This document shows, piece by piece, positions 8,061 to 18,775 of a stretch of DNA of 64,000 bases (position 1 is the first letter of the stretch; every line of letters starts with the position of its first letter). Under the pieces are notes generated by a model, which was given only the letters and a program-made list of their open reading frames with translations, was not told where the DNA came from and made no database searches. The stretch is from Pseudomonadota bacterium (lineage in GTDB: Bacteria; Pseudomonadota; Alphaproteobacteria; Caulobacterales; Caulobacteraceae): contig JAFECT010000004.1 of NCBI GenBank assembly GCA_018241995.1, forward strand, positions 336,068-400,067, read 5' to 3'. The translations under genes and the position numbers were made by a program.

Positions 8061-9731
8061 CTACGCGCCCTTGAGGTCGTAAGCCGCCAGATCGCCCTTC
8101 CAGCCCTTGCGCGCCTGCGCCAGGTCGCGGTCGGCGTCGGCTGTCTGGCCGAGGCGCCGCTCGGCTTCGGCCTTGAGCTTCAGGGCGATGGGATCATTGG
8201 GCCAGGCCGCGAGCGAGGCGGCGGCTTCCTTCGCCGCGTCCGCATTGCGCCCCTGGGCCAGGGCCACGGCGGCGACGGAGCGGCGGACCGGATACCACCA
8301 CAGGGGCGGATCGGCGCTGTCGGAGACCTTGGCCTGCAGGCTCCAGGCCTTGCGGAAGTCGCGGTCGGCGGTGCGGAAGTCGCCGGCGGCGAGCGCGATC
8401 CGCCCGTCCAGCACCTGGCGCGCGATCTCGGCCAGCATGTCGGCCGTCCCGGCCATGCCGCCGAACGCCTTGAAGGCGCCGCCGCGGGTCGACATCAGGC
8501 CGAGCTCGCGCCGCGCGGAGGCCAGGTCGCCCTTGCGCGCGAAGGCCTCGCCCCGCGCGTAGTGGTACATGAGGTTGGCATAGGGCCGGTCGGCCGGCGG
8601 CGCGGGGATCGCGTCGGGCCCCGAGCCATAGCGGGCGTAGGCATAATAGCCCGACGACGTCGACACCTGCAGCCAGCCCTCATCGGGCTTCAGCGTCTTC
8701 TGCACCGCCAGGAAGGTGTCGGCGAGCTTCAGCGCATCGGCGCCCTCGCCGGACATCATCGCCCCGCCGATGCCGAAGTGCACGTTGTGGCCATGGTAGG
8801 AGCGGCGGAAGTTGTCGGGCGGCAGGCCCATCTTGGCCAGGTGCGCATCGTCCACCGCCACCGCCTTCACATTGGCCTGGGCCGCGTCTGCGTAGCGCCC
8901 GACCCAGAAGAAGGTGTGGGACGGCATGTGCACCAGGTGCCCGGCCGAGGGCGCCAGGGTCCCGAGCTTGTCGGCATAGGGCTCGGCCTTGGCGGGCAGA
9001 CCTGCGAACTCGGTGGCGTGGATGTAGAAGTGGATGGCCCCGGTGTCGTCGGGACGCGCGCGCAGGACGCCTTCCAGCAGGTTGATGGCCCGCTGCAGGC
9101 CGGACTTGTCGTTGTAGAGCGAGGCCCGGATCAGATGGGCGTCGGCGGTAAGGATGGCGATCTCGCTGTCGTCGGGGTAGCGGTCGGCCACCTTGTCCAT
9201 GGCCTCGGCGAAGGCCTTGTCGCCCGAGCCCTTGCCGGCGGTGTCGTGGTAGCGCTTGGCGACCGCGTCGGCGAGCAGGCGCTCGCGCTCCGGCCCGGTC
9301 TTGGCCAGCACCACCGCCTTGTCGGCCACAGCGGCGGCGGCCTTCATGTCGTCAGCCGAGATGCCGAAGTTGATGGTCGGCCCCCGGCTCCAGGCCTCGC
9401 CCCAGGCGCACATGGCGCAGGTGGGGTCCTGCTTCTCCGATTCCTTAAAGGCGTCGGTGGCCTCAGCGTGGTTGAAGGCATGGGCCAGGCGCATGCCCTG
9501 GTCGAACCAGGCCTGGGCGTCCTTGCTGTCCGTGGTCACGCGGAACCCGCCCGTGCCGAAGCCCGGCAGGATGCCGACCTTGTCGATGGAGGGAGATTGC
9601 GGCGCGCCGCCGCTCACGTCCGCGCCGTCGGCGATACAGAAGCTGCGCCAGCCCGTCGGGCCGACCGGCCCCTCGGCCGCCGTCATGGCCGGAATCGCGG
9701 CCAGAAGGACCGCCAGCGAAACTGCGCGCAT
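8061..9731 (-). CDS. Exported tetratricopeptide-repeat protein
   Basis: A 556-residue secreted protein with a short signal peptide (MRAVSLAVLLAAIPAMTAAEG). The body is alpha-helical and Ala-rich. TPR-like units are recognisable, such as ARLAHAFNHAEATDAFKESE and a C-terminal block with AGDFRTADRDFRKA and ALAQGRNADAAKEAA. It contains the family hallmark CAMCAWGEAW followed by GPTIN, seen in a widespread group of uncharacterised TPR proteins. ATG at 9731 is supported by GGTGAGAGC. The gene is convergent with the DsbA-like gene and stands alone upstream of thiG. No enzymatic motif is visible; TPRs usually mediate protein-protein contacts. The role is unknown. Confidence 0.85.
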   Translation of the reverse strand: MRAVSLAVLLAAIPAMTAAEGPVGPTGWRSFCIADGADVSGGAPQSPSIDKVGILPGFGTGGFRVTTDSKDAQAWFDQGMRLAHAFNHAEATDAFKESEKQDPTCAMCAWGEAWSRGPTINFGISADDMKAAAAVADKAVVLAKTGPERERLLADAVAKRYHDTAGKGSGDKAFAEAMDKVADRYPDDSEIAILTADAHLIRASLYNDKSGLQRAINLLEGVLRARPDDTGAIHFYIHATEFAGLPAKAEPYADKLGTLAPSAGHLVHMPSHTFFWVGRYADAAQANVKAVAVDDAHLAKMGLPPDNFRRSYHGHNVHFGIGGAMMSGEGADALKLADTFLAVQKTLKPDEGWLQVSTSSGYYAYARYGSGPDAIPAPPADRPYANLMYHYARGEAFARKGDLASARRELGLMSTRGGAFKAFGGMAGTADMLAEIARQVLDGRIALAAGDFRTADRDFRKAWSLQAKVSDSADPPLWWYPVRRSVAAVALAQGRNADAAKEAAASLAAWPNDPIALKLKAEAERRLGQTADADRDLAQARKGWKGDLAAYDLKGA

Positions 9732-9783
9732 GCTCTCACCCCCGTGAGCCGCCAAGAATGACAGCTACGGCCAGAGGGTAAAG

Positions 9784-10575
9784 TCAGATCAGCCCGGCGA
9801 GGGGTGAGGACGGGTCGGCGTAGCGCTTCTTGGGCATGCGGCCGGCCAGGTAGCTCTCGCGGCCGGCGATCACCGCGTGCTTCATGGCCCGGGCCATACG
9901 GATCGGGTCCTTGGCCTCGGCGATGGCGGTGTTCATCAGGATGCCGTCGCAGCCGAGCTCCATGCCGACCGCGGCGTCCGAGGCCGTGCCGACGCCCGCA
10001 TCCACCAGCACCGGCACCTTGGACTGCTCGACAATCAGGCGGATGTTCACCGGGTTCTGGATGCCGAGACCCGAACCGATCGGCGCCCCCAGCGGCATGA
10101 TGGCGGCGGCGCCCGCGTCCTCGAGCTTGCGGCAATACACGGGGTCGTCAGAGCAATAGACCATCACGTCGAAGCCCTCGGCGACGAGGATCTTGAGCGC
10201 GCTGAGCGTCTCCTCCATGTCCGGATAGAGCGTCTTGGCGTCGGACAGCACCTCCAGCTTCACCAGGCTCCAGCCGCCCGCCTCGCGCGCCAGCCTCAGG
10301 GTGCGCAGGGCGTCGTCGCCGGTGAAACAGCCCGCGGTGTTAGGCAGGTAGGTGAAGCGGTCAGGCTTCAGATAGTCCACCAGCATGGGCTGGCTGGGAT
10401 CGGTCAGATTCACCCGGCGCACCGCCACGGTCACGATCTCCGCCCCAGCCGCCTCGGCGGCGGCGGCGTTGGTGGCGTAGTCCTTGTACTTGCCCGTGCC
10501 CACGATCAAGCGCGAGCGGAAGGTGCGGCCGGCGACCTGCCAAGTGTCTTCAGAAGTCATCTGCGCGCCGTCCAT
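9784..10575 (-). CDS. thiG: Thiazole synthase ThiG
   Basis: A 263-residue TIM-barrel enzyme that condenses deoxyxylulose phosphate, dehydroglycine and the ThiS thiocarboxylate into the thiazole phosphate of thiamine. The Schiff-base lysine is Lys106 in LVKLEVL. Phosphate-binding motifs include PLGAPIGSG and the later [10 protein letters not shown], and [11 protein letters not shown] is also family-typical. The start ATG overlaps the thiS stop by one base (TGATG) and has AGGAGG six bases upstream, so the two are translationally coupled. No TPP riboswitch motif was recognised upstream; thiS and aroQ share only an 83-bp divergent gap. Confidence 0.97.
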   Translation of the reverse strand: MDGAQMTSEDTWQVAGRTFRSRLIVGTGKYKDYATNAAAAEAAGAEIVTVAVRRVNLTDPSQPMLVDYLKPDRFTYLPNTAGCFTGDDALRTLRLAREAGGWSLVKLEVLSDAKTLYPDMEETLSALKILVAEGFDVMVYCSDDPVYCRKLEDAGAAAIMPLGAPIGSGLGIQNPVNIRLIVEQSKVPVLVDAGVGTASDAAVGMELGCDGILMNTAIAEAKDPIRMARAMKHAVIAGRESYLAGRMPKKRYADPSSPLAGLI

Positions 10576-10772
10576 CAGCCGCCTCCTACAAACTGCACAA
10601 GTTCGATGCGGTCACCGTCCGCAAGCGGGGTGGAGCCATGCAGCGAGCGCGGCACGATCTCCAGGTTTCGCTCCACCGCCACCTTGCGCGCGTCCAGGCC
10701 CAGTTCGGCGATCAGGCCCGCGATGTCGCGCGCGCCCACCTCTCGATCCTCGCCATTGACGGTAAGCTTCAT
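10575..10772 (-). CDS. thiS: Sulfur carrier protein ThiS
   Basis: A 65-residue ubiquitin-like sulfur carrier for thiamine thiazole synthesis. It has the beta-grasp start [12 protein letters not shown], the conserved EIVPRS segment, and the essential C-terminal glycine tail (VQFVGGG) that is adenylated and converted to a thiocarboxylate. The ATG at 10772 was preferred; a GTG directly before it (10775) is equally in frame and neither has a strong ribosome site. It is immediately upstream of and coupled to thiG. The ThiF adenylylating partner is not in this window. Confidence 0.95.
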   Translation of the reverse strand: MKLTVNGEDREVGARDIAGLIAELGLDARKVAVERNLEIVPRSLHGSTPLADGDRIELVQFVGGG

Positions 10773-10855
10773 CACGCCCGCCGGTTCGCCTTCGGTTTGC
10801 GGAGCTTGTGACGCCGGATCGGCGACGATACAAGACGCGGATTCGACGGCGGGCC

Positions 10856-11308
10856 ATGTCCAAACCGATCTACGTCCTCAACGGCCCCAACCTCAACCTG
10901 CTCGGGGTCCGGGAGCCGCACCTCTACGGGTCCGTCACGCTGGAGCAGATCCGCGGGCTGTGTGAGGCGCGCGCCAATGCGGGCGGACGCGAGATCGTGT
11001 TCCGGCAGAGCAACCGAGAGGGTGAACTGATCGACTGGGTGCAGGAAGCGCGCGAGAAGGCCTCGGCGGTGGTGATCAATCCCGCCGGCTATGGTCACAC
11101 CTCGATCGCCCTGCTCGACGCCCTCAAGGCGGTCGATGTGCCCGTGGTCGAGTGCCACCTGTCGAACATTTCGCAGCGCGAGCCGTTTCGGCATCACTCC
11201 TATGTGTCGCTTGCGGCGCAAGGCGTGATCCAGGGACTGGGTCCGCTCAGTTACGAACTGGCCATCGACGCGGCCCTGCGCCTGACCGGCGCGGACCGTG
11301 TGGCCTAA
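10856..11308 (+). CDS. aroQ: Type II 3-dehydroquinate dehydratase
   Basis: A 150-residue dodecameric dehydratase forming 3-dehydroshikimate in the shikimate pathway. The N-terminal [19 protein letters not shown] carries the catalytic Tyr (residue 24) and flexible-loop Arg; NPAGYGHTS and [11 protein letters not shown] (catalytic His101) complete the active site. The length is typical for the family. It is 13 bases upstream of accB. The aroQ-accB-accC order is common in alphaproteobacteria and points to one operon. Confidence 0.97.
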   Translation: MSKPIYVLNGPNLNLLGVREPHLYGSVTLEQIRGLCEARANAGGREIVFRQSNREGELIDWVQEAREKASAVVINPAGYGHTSIALLDALKAVDVPVVECHLSNISQREPFRHHSYVSLAAQGVIQGLGPLSYELAIDAALRLTGADRVA

Positions 11309-11321
11309 GCAAGGTAGTCCT

Positions 11322-11810
11322 ATGCCCAACGGCAAAACCCCGGCCGACCCCATCGACGCCCGCCTGGTGCGCAAGCTGGCCGATATTCTGCGTGACACCG
11401 AACTGACCGAAATCGAGGTCGAACAGGGCGAGCTGCGCATCCGCGTCGCCCGCGAGCTGACGGTCCAGGCGGCGCCCGCCCAGGCCTACGTCGCAGCCCC
11501 TGCTCCCGTGGCCCACGCCCCGGCCGCTGCCGCCCCTGCGCCCGCGGCCCCTGTCGGCGGGCCCGATCCGCTCAAGGGCGATCTGGTGAAGTCGCCGATG
11601 GTCGGCACGGTCTATATGCAGGCCACGCCGGGCGCCGAGCCCTTCATCAAGCCGGGCTCCAAGGTCAAGCAGGGCCAGACCCTGCTGATCATCGAGGCCA
11701 TGAAGACCATGAACCCGATCCCCGCCCCGCGCGACGGCGTCGTGCTGAGCGTGCTGGTCGGCGACGCCCAGCCGGTCGAGTTCGGCGAACCGCTCGTCAC
11801 CCTCGAGTAG
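11322..11810 (+). CDS. accB: Biotin carboxyl carrier protein of acetyl-CoA carboxylase
   Basis: A 162-residue carrier that holds the biotin shuttling CO2 between AccC and the carboxyltransferase in the first step of fatty acid synthesis. An N-terminal helical region is followed by an Ala/Pro-rich flexible linker (about residues 48-80) and the biotinyl domain with EAMKTM; Lys128 is the biotinylation site. It is five bases upstream of accC, the conserved accB-accC pair that keeps carrier and carboxylase in ratio. Confidence 0.97.
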   Translation: MPNGKTPADPIDARLVRKLADILRDTELTEIEVEQGELRIRVARELTVQAAPAQAYVAAPAPVAHAPAAAAPAPAAPVGGPDPLKGDLVKSPMVGTVYMQATPGAEPFIKPGSKVKQGQTLLIIEAMKTMNPIPAPRDGVVLSVLVGDAQPVEFGEPLVTLE

Positions 11811-11815
11811 TCGCC

Positions 11816-13168
<1,353 letters not shown>

Positions 13169-13181
13169 CGCGGGCGTGGCG

Positions 13182-13499
13182 ATGAAGCTGTTCGAAATCC
13201 GCATGAAGGTCGCGCCGGGCCCCGACGCGCCCCCAGGCGTGACAGAGACCTTCGCCTGCTGCTTCGCCTCCGCCGCGGATTACGGTCAGGCCGTCGGCAA
13301 TGCGCTGGGCTATGCGCGCGACAGCGGTGTCGAGGTGCTGGACGTGCTGAGCCCGGTGCGCGAACTGGAGCCCGAGCGCTGGGGCGAGTACGTCGCCGTG
13401 ACCTGGCCCGAGTACGCCGCGAACCTGCCGACCCAGGCCGAGATCGGCGCCCTGGTCGAAAGCCAGAGCCTGTTCTTCAGTCCGTTCGTAGCGCTTTGA
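13182..13499 (+). CDS. Small hypothetical protein downstream of accC
   Basis: A 105-residue protein with no recognised domain. It reads as a compact soluble protein: MKLFEIRMKVAPGPDAPPG, a central segment with two adjacent Cys (FACCFASA), and an acidic C-terminal half ending LFFSPFVAL. ATG at 13182 is preferred over the GTG two codons earlier. It is 13 bases after accC in the same direction, so it may be co-transcribed, but its function is unknown. Codon use looks like its neighbours, which supports it being a real gene. Confidence 0.7.
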   Translation: MKLFEIRMKVAPGPDAPPGVTETFACCFASAADYGQAVGNALGYARDSGVEVLDVLSPVRELEPERWGEYVAVTWPEYAANLPTQAEIGALVESQSLFFSPFVAL

Positions 13500-13540
13500 G
13501 GCGACCTGACGCGCCGGTCGCGCTGTGATAGGTTCGAGTC

Positions 13541-13714
13541 ATGACCGCCAAGCCCGCCGCAGCGCCTGACCGGGACGAGGAAGCCTTCAAGGCCGCCGTC
13601 GAAGCCGGTATCGAGGCCGCCGATCAAGGCCGCACCATTCCCTACGAACGCGTGCGAAAGTGGCTGCTGTCCTGGGGTTCGGACAAGGAACTTCCGCCTC
13701 CCGAATGCCCGTAG
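13541..13714 (+). CDS. Antitoxin of a type II toxin-antitoxin pair (ParD/RHH-like)
   Basis: A 57-residue protein of the small antitoxins that precede ParE-type toxins. It has a polar, acidic N-terminus, a helical centre (AFKAAVEAGIEAADQGR), then the recognisable tail IPYERVRKWLLSWG and a Pro-rich end. Antitoxins of this kind bind their toxin and repress the operon. Its stop overlaps the toxin start by 10 bases (13705-13714), typical translational coupling. It is short and easily missed. The family is assigned by motif resemblance and context; the protein is too short for certainty between ParD and RelB-like groups. Confidence 0.8.
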   Translation: MTAKPAAAPDRDEEAFKAAVEAGIEAADQGRTIPYERVRKWLLSWGSDKELPPPECP

Positions 13715-13977
13715 TCTTTGCCGACGAAGCTCAACGGGACCTGGTCGCCATCCGCGCCTACATCGGCGAGGAAAGTCCGCTTGCAGCCTCACGAGTAGCC
13801 ATACAGATCGTCGCGGCCTGCGATAGGCTGGAGCACCTGCCTGAGCGAGGACGGCCTGGCCTAGTGCCAGGAACGCGTGAACTCACTGCCCTCTGGCCCT
13901 ATGTCATCGTCTATCGTGTCAGGGCCGACGTGGTGGAAATCCTTCGCATTTGGCACGGAGCGCAGGACCGCTGGTGA
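13705..13977 (+). CDS. RelE/ParE family toxin
   Basis: A 90-residue toxin of the ParE/RelE fold. The pattern is typical: [16 protein letters not shown] at the start, a helical pair, [12 protein letters not shown], then [15 protein letters not shown] and the closing [12 protein letters not shown] that forms the family's last strand. ParE members poison gyrase while RelE members cleave mRNA at the ribosome; this sequence resembles the ParE branch. It overlaps the antitoxin gene by 10 bases. The pair is set between accC and aat, genes that commonly stand close together in relatives, so it is probably an inserted accessory cassette. Confidence 0.88.
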   Translation: MPVVFADEAQRDLVAIRAYIGEESPLAASRVAIQIVAACDRLEHLPERGRPGLVPGTRELTALWPYVIVYRVRADVVEILRIWHGAQDRW

Positions 13978-14002
13978 CAGCGCCTCGTCAGTTCTCCAGA
14001 TC

Positions 14003-14653
14003 ATGCCCGCCTTCACCCTCGACGACCTGATCGCCTGCTACGCCGAGGGCGTGTTCCCGATGGCGGACGCGCGCGACGACGATCGGGTCTATCTGGTCGA
14101 TCCGGAGCTCAGGGGCGTGTTGCCGCTGGATGGCTTCCACATCTCCTCGCGCCTCGCCCGCACGGTGCGCTCGGACCGGTTCGAGGTCAGGGTCGACACC
14201 GCCTTCGAGCGCGTGGTCTCGGCCTGCGCCGAGCCCCGGCCCGATCATCCCGACACCTGGATCAACGGCCCGATCCAGGCGCTCTACACCGCTCTCTTCG
14301 CGCGCGGCCATGCCCACAGCGTCGAATGCTGGCGCGAGGGCGAACTGGTCGGCGGGCTCTATGGCGTGACCCTGGGCGCCGCCTTCTTCGGCGAGAGCAT
14401 GTTCTCACGCGAGCGGGATGCGTCGAAGGTCGCCCTCACCCATCTGGTCGCGCGCCTGAGAGCAGGGCGTTACCACCTGCTCGACGCCCAGTTCATGACC
14501 GAGCACCTGGCCCGCTTTGGCGCGCAGGAGATCGTGCGGCGCGAATACCGCGAGCGCCTGTCCGAGGCGCTGGAGCATCAGGGGGACTTCTTCGCCCTGT
14601 CGCGGGCGACGACCGGGGCTCAGGCCTTACAGGCGATCAGCCAGGCGTCGTAG
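14003..14653 (+). CDS. aat: Leucyl/phenylalanyl-tRNA-protein transferase
   Basis: A 216-residue GNAT-fold enzyme of the N-end rule pathway that adds Leu or Phe to proteins with N-terminal Arg or Lys, marking them for ClpAP via ClpS. Family motifs are present: YAEGVFPMA at the start, [43 protein letters not shown], and [16 protein letters not shown]. The start at 14003 gives the usual N-terminus. Its last 34 bases overlap the 3' end of the convergent DUF2155 gene. Confidence 0.96.
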   Translation: MPAFTLDDLIACYAEGVFPMADARDDDRVYLVDPELRGVLPLDGFHISSRLARTVRSDRFEVRVDTAFERVVSACAEPRPDHPDTWINGPIQALYTALFARGHAHSVECWREGELVGGLYGVTLGAAFFGESMFSRERDASKVALTHLVARLRAGRYHLLDAQFMTEHLARFGAQEIVRREYRERLSEALEHQGDFFALSRATTGAQALQAISQAS

Positions 14654-15255
14654 ACCGGGTGCTGCAGGCCGTTGAGGCCGGGCGAGGACGCGAACATCCA
14701 GCCGTGGAACACCTGCTTGGAGGGCTGCTCCTCGGTCTGGGCCTTGGGCTCGGAGCGGACTTCCAGATAGGCCATGGAGTCCGGCATGGGCTCGTCGCCG
14801 GCCGAGGTCTCGCAGGAGCGCACGTTGAAGACCAGGCCCTTGTAGCGGACCGGACGGCCGACCTTGGCCTCGAAGCGCATGGTCTCGGCGGTGATCTTGT
14901 CCAGCGCCTGGATGATGGCCGAGCCGTGGCGCGCGCGCTTCTCGGTCGGGGCGGCGGGCTCAACAATCTCGGCCGCCTTCGAGGCCTTGTCGCTGGCAGG
15001 CGCCTTGTCGCCGTCGTCGACGGGCGGGGCGGTGACGGGCGTGGGCCCGGCGCCCGGAGGCACGACCGCTGGGGTCTGGCTGGGCGTGGGGGGCGCGACC
15101 TCGGGCGGCGCCGGCTCCTGCGGCGGCAGCTGGGTCGAGGGATCATTGTGCGGCGGGGTCGAGGGCGGCGTCGGCTGGGCGTGGGCGGCCACGGTCGCCA
15201 GCGCGCAGACCGCGCCGGTGATCATCAGGGCTTTCAGGCGCCGGTCGAACTTCAT
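14620..15255 (-). CDS. Exported DUF2155 domain protein
   Basis: A 211-residue secreted protein conserved in alphaproteobacteria. A signal peptide ([20 protein letters not shown], cleavage near AHAQ) leads into a long Pro-rich linker (about residues 30-75) and the C-terminal DUF2155 domain. Conserved features are [23 protein letters not shown], the Cys in [26 protein letters not shown] and YDAWLIAC. The function is unknown. It follows the NDUFA12-like gene by 16 bases, the standard order in relatives. GGAGTGCG precedes the ATG. The 3' end overlaps aat by 34 bp on the opposite strand. Confidence 0.92.
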   Translation of the reverse strand: MKFDRRLKALMITGAVCALATVAAHAQPTPPSTPPHNDPSTQLPPQEPAPPEVAPPTPSQTPAVVPPGAGPTPVTAPPVDDGDKAPASDKASKAAEIVEPAAPTEKRARHGSAIIQALDKITAETMRFEAKVGRPVRYKGLVFNVRSCETSAGDEPMPDSMAYLEVRSEPKAQTEEQPSKQVFHGWMFASSPGLNGLQHPVYDAWLIACKA

Positions 15256-15271
15256 CGCACTCCAGCCTTCG

Positions 15272-15667
15272 CTACTCGGGCTTCCAGGCCTCGTAGTCGC
15301 CCGCGGCGGAAGCGCGTTCCCCGCCGTTGGCCAACGAGCCCTTCGGACGCCAAGCATACGGCGTTCCGGACAGGTTGGGGAGATGGTCCTTTTCCCACGC
15401 CTTGCGCGGCAAAGGGGCGCGGGTCGGCGGCTCGTCGAAGGTGTAGCGCAGCCAGCCGTGCCACTCCGCCGGCACCTTCGAGGCCTCGGCATAGCCGTTG
15501 TAGGTCACCCAGCGGCGCTTGCGGCCGTCGTAGGAGTCCTTGGTGTCCTTGGCTTCGTAGTAGCGATTGCCGAAGGCGTCGGAGCCGATGAACACGCCGC
15601 GCTTGGCGATGGTGAAGAGGGTGCCGAGGGTGGCGCCGTTCCACCAGCTGAAGATCTTCGTGAGCAC
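15272..15667 (-). CDS. NDUFA12-like NADH:ubiquinone oxidoreductase accessory subunit
   Basis: A 131-residue homologue of the mitochondrial complex I subunit NDUFA12 (B17.2), a supernumerary subunit shared by mitochondria and alphaproteobacteria. Motifs are KIFSWWNGATLGTLF near the start, FGNRYYE, RRWVTYNG, and VPAEWHGWLRYTFDEPP. The start is GTG at 15665-15667, because homologues begin right at this point (Leu-Thr-Lys-Ile); no ATG lies at an equivalent place and the longer frame upstream is not family sequence. It is upstream of DUF2155 in the same unit. Confidence 0.9.
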   Translation of the reverse strand: MLTKIFSWWNGATLGTLFTIAKRGVFIGSDAFGNRYYEAKDTKDSYDGRKRRWVTYNGYAEASKVPAEWHGWLRYTFDEPPTRAPLPRKAWEKDHLPNLSGTPYAWRPKGSLANGGERASAAGDYEAWKPE

Positions 15668-15881
15668 TGTGGCGACCGGTCCTGCGAAGGCGAAAAGGGC
15701 GAAGCAGCCCTCGTGAAATCGCGCGGACCATAGCCCCCGGCCCCCGCCCCGTCCAGAAGCGCCAAAGACAAGACGACGCACCAACATCTTGTGGGTAACC
15801 CCGCCTCCACACGCCACATCTATTGTCCGAGCCCGACCTGAGGCCTAGCGTCGGGGGTCAGGCGGCGAAGAGGGTCTGCTC

Positions 15882-18719
15882 ATGCGCTTTGAGCGGCGGT
15901 TTTCCAGCGAGGGTCACGCGGGCGTCGAGCGGGCGATGCGCTCGGTCGAGACGGCGCGTGGCGTGGTGCGCGTCGAGGCGCCGCGCGACTGGTCCGATGC
16001 GGCGGTCGAAGCCTGGCTCGACTGGGGCGCAGGGCTTGCCGACGACTATCCCAATCTGGCGCCGGCCTCCCTGTCGCCCGATCGCGAGTTCGACCCCCTG
16101 CTCGGCGGCGCGCCGGACCGCTATGCGCGGCGGCTGGCGGCCTGGGGCTTCGCCATAGGCCTGTTCGACAACGTCCATGACGCCGAGACCTTCGCAAGCG
16201 AACTGTTCGTCACGCTGGTCCAGGGCCTGGCCGCCCCGGCGTCCGGCCGCGCCGCCGGAGCGCGCGTCCACCCGGTGGCCCAGGACCGCCTGGCGCCGCA
16301 GGCCGAGACCGCGCCGCTGCAGCTGGAAGCCTTCGAATTCGGCGCAGCGCTGGAGCGGCTGATCGCCGACGTGCAGGGCTCTGCCTTGGCGCGTGCAGGC
16401 GCCGAGGCCCTGGCCGCTCGGCTGGAGGCGGTGGGCGACGCCGTGGCGCGCTGCGACGGCGACGCGCGCGCCTGCGCCGACCCCTCGCGCAACCTCGCCC
16501 TGGCCCGCGCTGCGCTCGCCGCACGCGAAGCCGGCGCCTCCGACGCCTTGATCCTGTCCGCCATCCGCGGCGGCGGCGAAGCGCCCGCCTTCGAACCGCC
16601 CGCCGTGCCGCAGCCTGCGCCCCTGGTGGTGCTGGCCGACGCCGATGTGGTCGAGGCCGGCTCGCCCGAGGCCGCGCGCGCTGCGGCCGCCGGGGCCGAG
16701 ACCGGGGCCGTGCACATGGCCTTCTCGCCTCGTGACGCCGAGGCCTTGGCGCGCGCCCGCTCGGCGCCCAGGGCGGCGCTCGACGTCCTGGCCTTCATCG
16801 ACTCTACGGGCGAGACCGACCTGGACGCGCTCAGCGACGCCGCGCGGCTGTGGACCGTGGCGCTTGAGATCGAAGGCGCCTGCGGCTTCCACGCCGGGTT
16901 CGACGACGCGCGACTGCAGCACGGCTGGCGCCCGTTGGGCCTGACCCTCTCGGGCCTGTCGGCCGCCCTGGTCTGGCAGGACCTGGCCTACGATTCCGAC
17001 GCCGGGCGCATCCGCGCCGCCTCGCTGTTCGCCGTGGTCGATGCCGCCGCCAACCTGGCTTCCGCCGAAATGGCCGAGCGCATCGGCGCCTATGCCGAAC
17101 ACGACCAGGACAAGGCCGCCCGGTTGGCCGCCGTAGAGCATGCCGCCCAGGCCGCGGGCGTGCTGGCCGAGGCCGGAGAGCCTGCCGCGGCGCGGGCCCA
17201 GGCCCTCTACGCCCAGGCGCTGAAGCAGGCGCGGCGCACCGGCTTCCGCAACGCCGAGGCCACAGCCGTCTTCGCCGATCCTGAACTGTCGCTGCGCCTG
17301 GGCCGTCCGGTCGGCGCCGCAGCGCCCTGGGCCGGCCCAGTGGGCCTGGCGGAGACGGCGGACGGCGAGAGCGTGCGCGCCATCACCGAGGAGGCCGCCG
17401 CCCGCCTGGCCGCCGCGGATGCGGACCTGTGGTCGGCCGAGGCGCACCTGCTGGGCCGGCGGACCCTTCACGAAGCGCCGGGTTTGGATCACGCGACCCT
17501 GCGCGCCAAGGGCTTCACCGATCTTGAAATCGACGCGGTCGAGGCGGTGCTGGCCTCGGCCCCCGACCTGGAATCCGCCTTCTCGCCCGCCGTGCTCGGC
17601 GACGGCTTCGTGCAGGACGTGCTGGGGCTGAGCGCCGAAGAGGCCGCCGATCCCTGGTTCGACGTGCTCGGGCGATTGGAGCTGGAGCCCGTGGCGCTGG
17701 ATGCGGCGCGCGCCTGGGTCTTCGGCGCCGCGTCGCTGTCCGACTGGCCGGGCCTGCCCGACAGCCTCAAGCCGGTCTTCGCCGAGCCCGGCCGCGCGGC
17801 GCTCCTGGCCATGACCGCCGCGGTCGAGACCTTCTCCGGCGCACCAAGCCTCGCGCCGCTGATGCTGGACTGGCGCGACGGGGCGTCCGACGCCGCGCGG
17901 GTGCAATCCGCGGCAGCGGCCGCGGGCCTTCGGGCCGTGCGCCTGCAGCGGGCCACAGCGCCCGCCGGCCCCCTGCTCGAGTTGCCGAACGTGGAGCCGG
18001 TCCGGACCAGCCCGCCTGCCTCGGAACGGGTGGTCGAGCGCGTGGTCGAAAAGGTGGTCGAACGCGACCGCCAGCGCCGCAAGCTGCCCGACCGCCGCAA
18101 GGGCTATATCCAGAAGGCGGCCATCGGCGGCCACAAGATCTATCTGCACACCGGCGAATACGAGGACGGCGAGCTCGGCGAGATCTTCCTCGACATGCAC
18201 AAGGAAGGCGCCGCCTTCCGCTCGCTGATGAACAACTTCGCCATCGCCATCTCCATCGGCCTGCAATACGGCGTGCCGCTGGAGGAGTTCGTCGACGCCT
18301 TCGTGTTCACGCGGTTCGAGCCGGCGGGACGGGTTTCGGGCAACGACTCGATCAAGTCGGCGACCTCGATCCTCGACTACATCTTCCGCGAGCTCGGCGT
18401 GTCGTACCTGGACCGCTCCGACCTCGCCAACGCCGACCCGGACCAGCTGACCGCCGAGGGCCTGGGCCGCATGTACGACGACAGCCTGCCGGAAGAGCCC
18501 CTGCCCGCCTCGAAGTTCATCTCCAAGGGCTTCTCGCGCGGCGCGGCGGGCGACAACCTCGTGGTGGTGCCGTTCGGCGCCCGCAAGGCCAAGCTGGACA
18601 TGCCCGAAGCCTCGATCCAGGCCGACGTCTGCCCGGCCTGCGGCGACCTGTCGCTGGTGCGCAAGGGAGCGGGTTTCGAGTGCGTCAGCTGTGGCCAGGC
18701 GCCGGGGATGGCGGGCTAG
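15882..18719 (+). CDS. Degenerate class II (B12-dependent) ribonucleotide reductase homologue with TSCPD domain
   Basis: A 945-residue protein colinear with alphaproteobacterial NrdJ but apparently stripped of catalysis. The N-terminus MRFERRFS and the region around RLWTVALEI (W324), YDSDAGR (370) and SAEMAE (about 396) resemble the NrdJ barrel; [10 protein letters not shown] (525-534) and [13 protein letters not shown] text follow. The C-terminus is almost NrdJ-identical: [13 protein letters not shown] linker, [15 protein letters not shown], the TSCPD domain (about 743-860) and a zinc ribbon C917-x2-C920-x13-C934-x2-C937. Only three Cys occur before the ribbon and none is in the NxCxE active-site context; positions where NrdJ has HVCG read HLLG and WVFG. 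NrdJ is compared from memory. ATG follows AGAGGG. Function is unknown, perhaps regulatory. Confidence 0.85.
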   Translation: MRFERRFSSEGHAGVERAMRSVETARGVVRVEAPRDWSDAAVEAWLDWGAGLADDYPNLAPASLSPDREFDPLLGGAPDRYARRLAAWGFAIGLFDNVHDAETFASELFVTLVQGLAAPASGRAAGARVHPVAQDRLAPQAETAPLQLEAFEFGAALERLIADVQGSALARAGAEALAARLEAVGDAVARCDGDARACADPSRNLALARAALAAREAGASDALILSAIRGGGEAPAFEPPAVPQPAPLVVLADADVVEAGSPEAARAAAAGAETGAVHMAFSPRDAEALARARSAPRAALDVLAFIDSTGETDLDALSDAARLWTVALEIEGACGFHAGFDDARLQHGWRPLGLTLSGLSAALVWQDLAYDSDAGRIRAASLFAVVDAAANLASAEMAERIGAYAEHDQDKAARLAAVEHAAQAAGVLAEAGEPAAARAQALYAQALKQARRTGFRNAEATAVFADPELSLRLGRPVGAAAPWAGPVGLAETADGESVRAITEEAAARLAAADADLWSAEAHLLGRRTLHEAPGLDHATLRAKGFTDLEIDAVEAVLASAPDLESAFSPAVLGDGFVQDVLGLSAEEAADPWFDVLGRLELEPVALDAARAWVFGAASLSDWPGLPDSLKPVFAEPGRAALLAMTAAVETFSGAPSLAPLMLDWRDGASDAARVQSAAAAAGLRAVRLQRATAPAGPLLELPNVEPVRTSPPASERVVERVVEKVVERDRQRRKLPDRRKGYIQKAAIGGHKIYLHTGEYEDGELGEIFLDMHKEGAAFRSLMNNFAIAISIGLQYGVPLEEFVDAFVFTRFEPAGRVSGNDSIKSATSILDYIFRELGVSYLDRSDLANADPDQLTAEGLGRMYDDSLPEEPLPASKFISKGFSRGAAGDNLVVVPFGARKAKLDMPEASIQADVCPACGDLSLVRKGAGFECVSCGQAPGMAG

Positions 18720-18775
18720 CGCCGATGGCGCGAATCTTGCTCGGCGACAGGCCTCTGTTCCGGGAGCCCGACCGC

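Noticed and set aside
10773..10855. TPP riboswitch before thiS
   Set aside because: The 83-bp gap is shared with divergent aroQ and lacks the conserved THI-box segments.
15858..18266. 802-codon minus-strand frame opposite the RNR-like gene
   Set aside because: Shadow frame; Gly/Arg/Gln-rich without motifs, while the plus strand shows clear family motifs.
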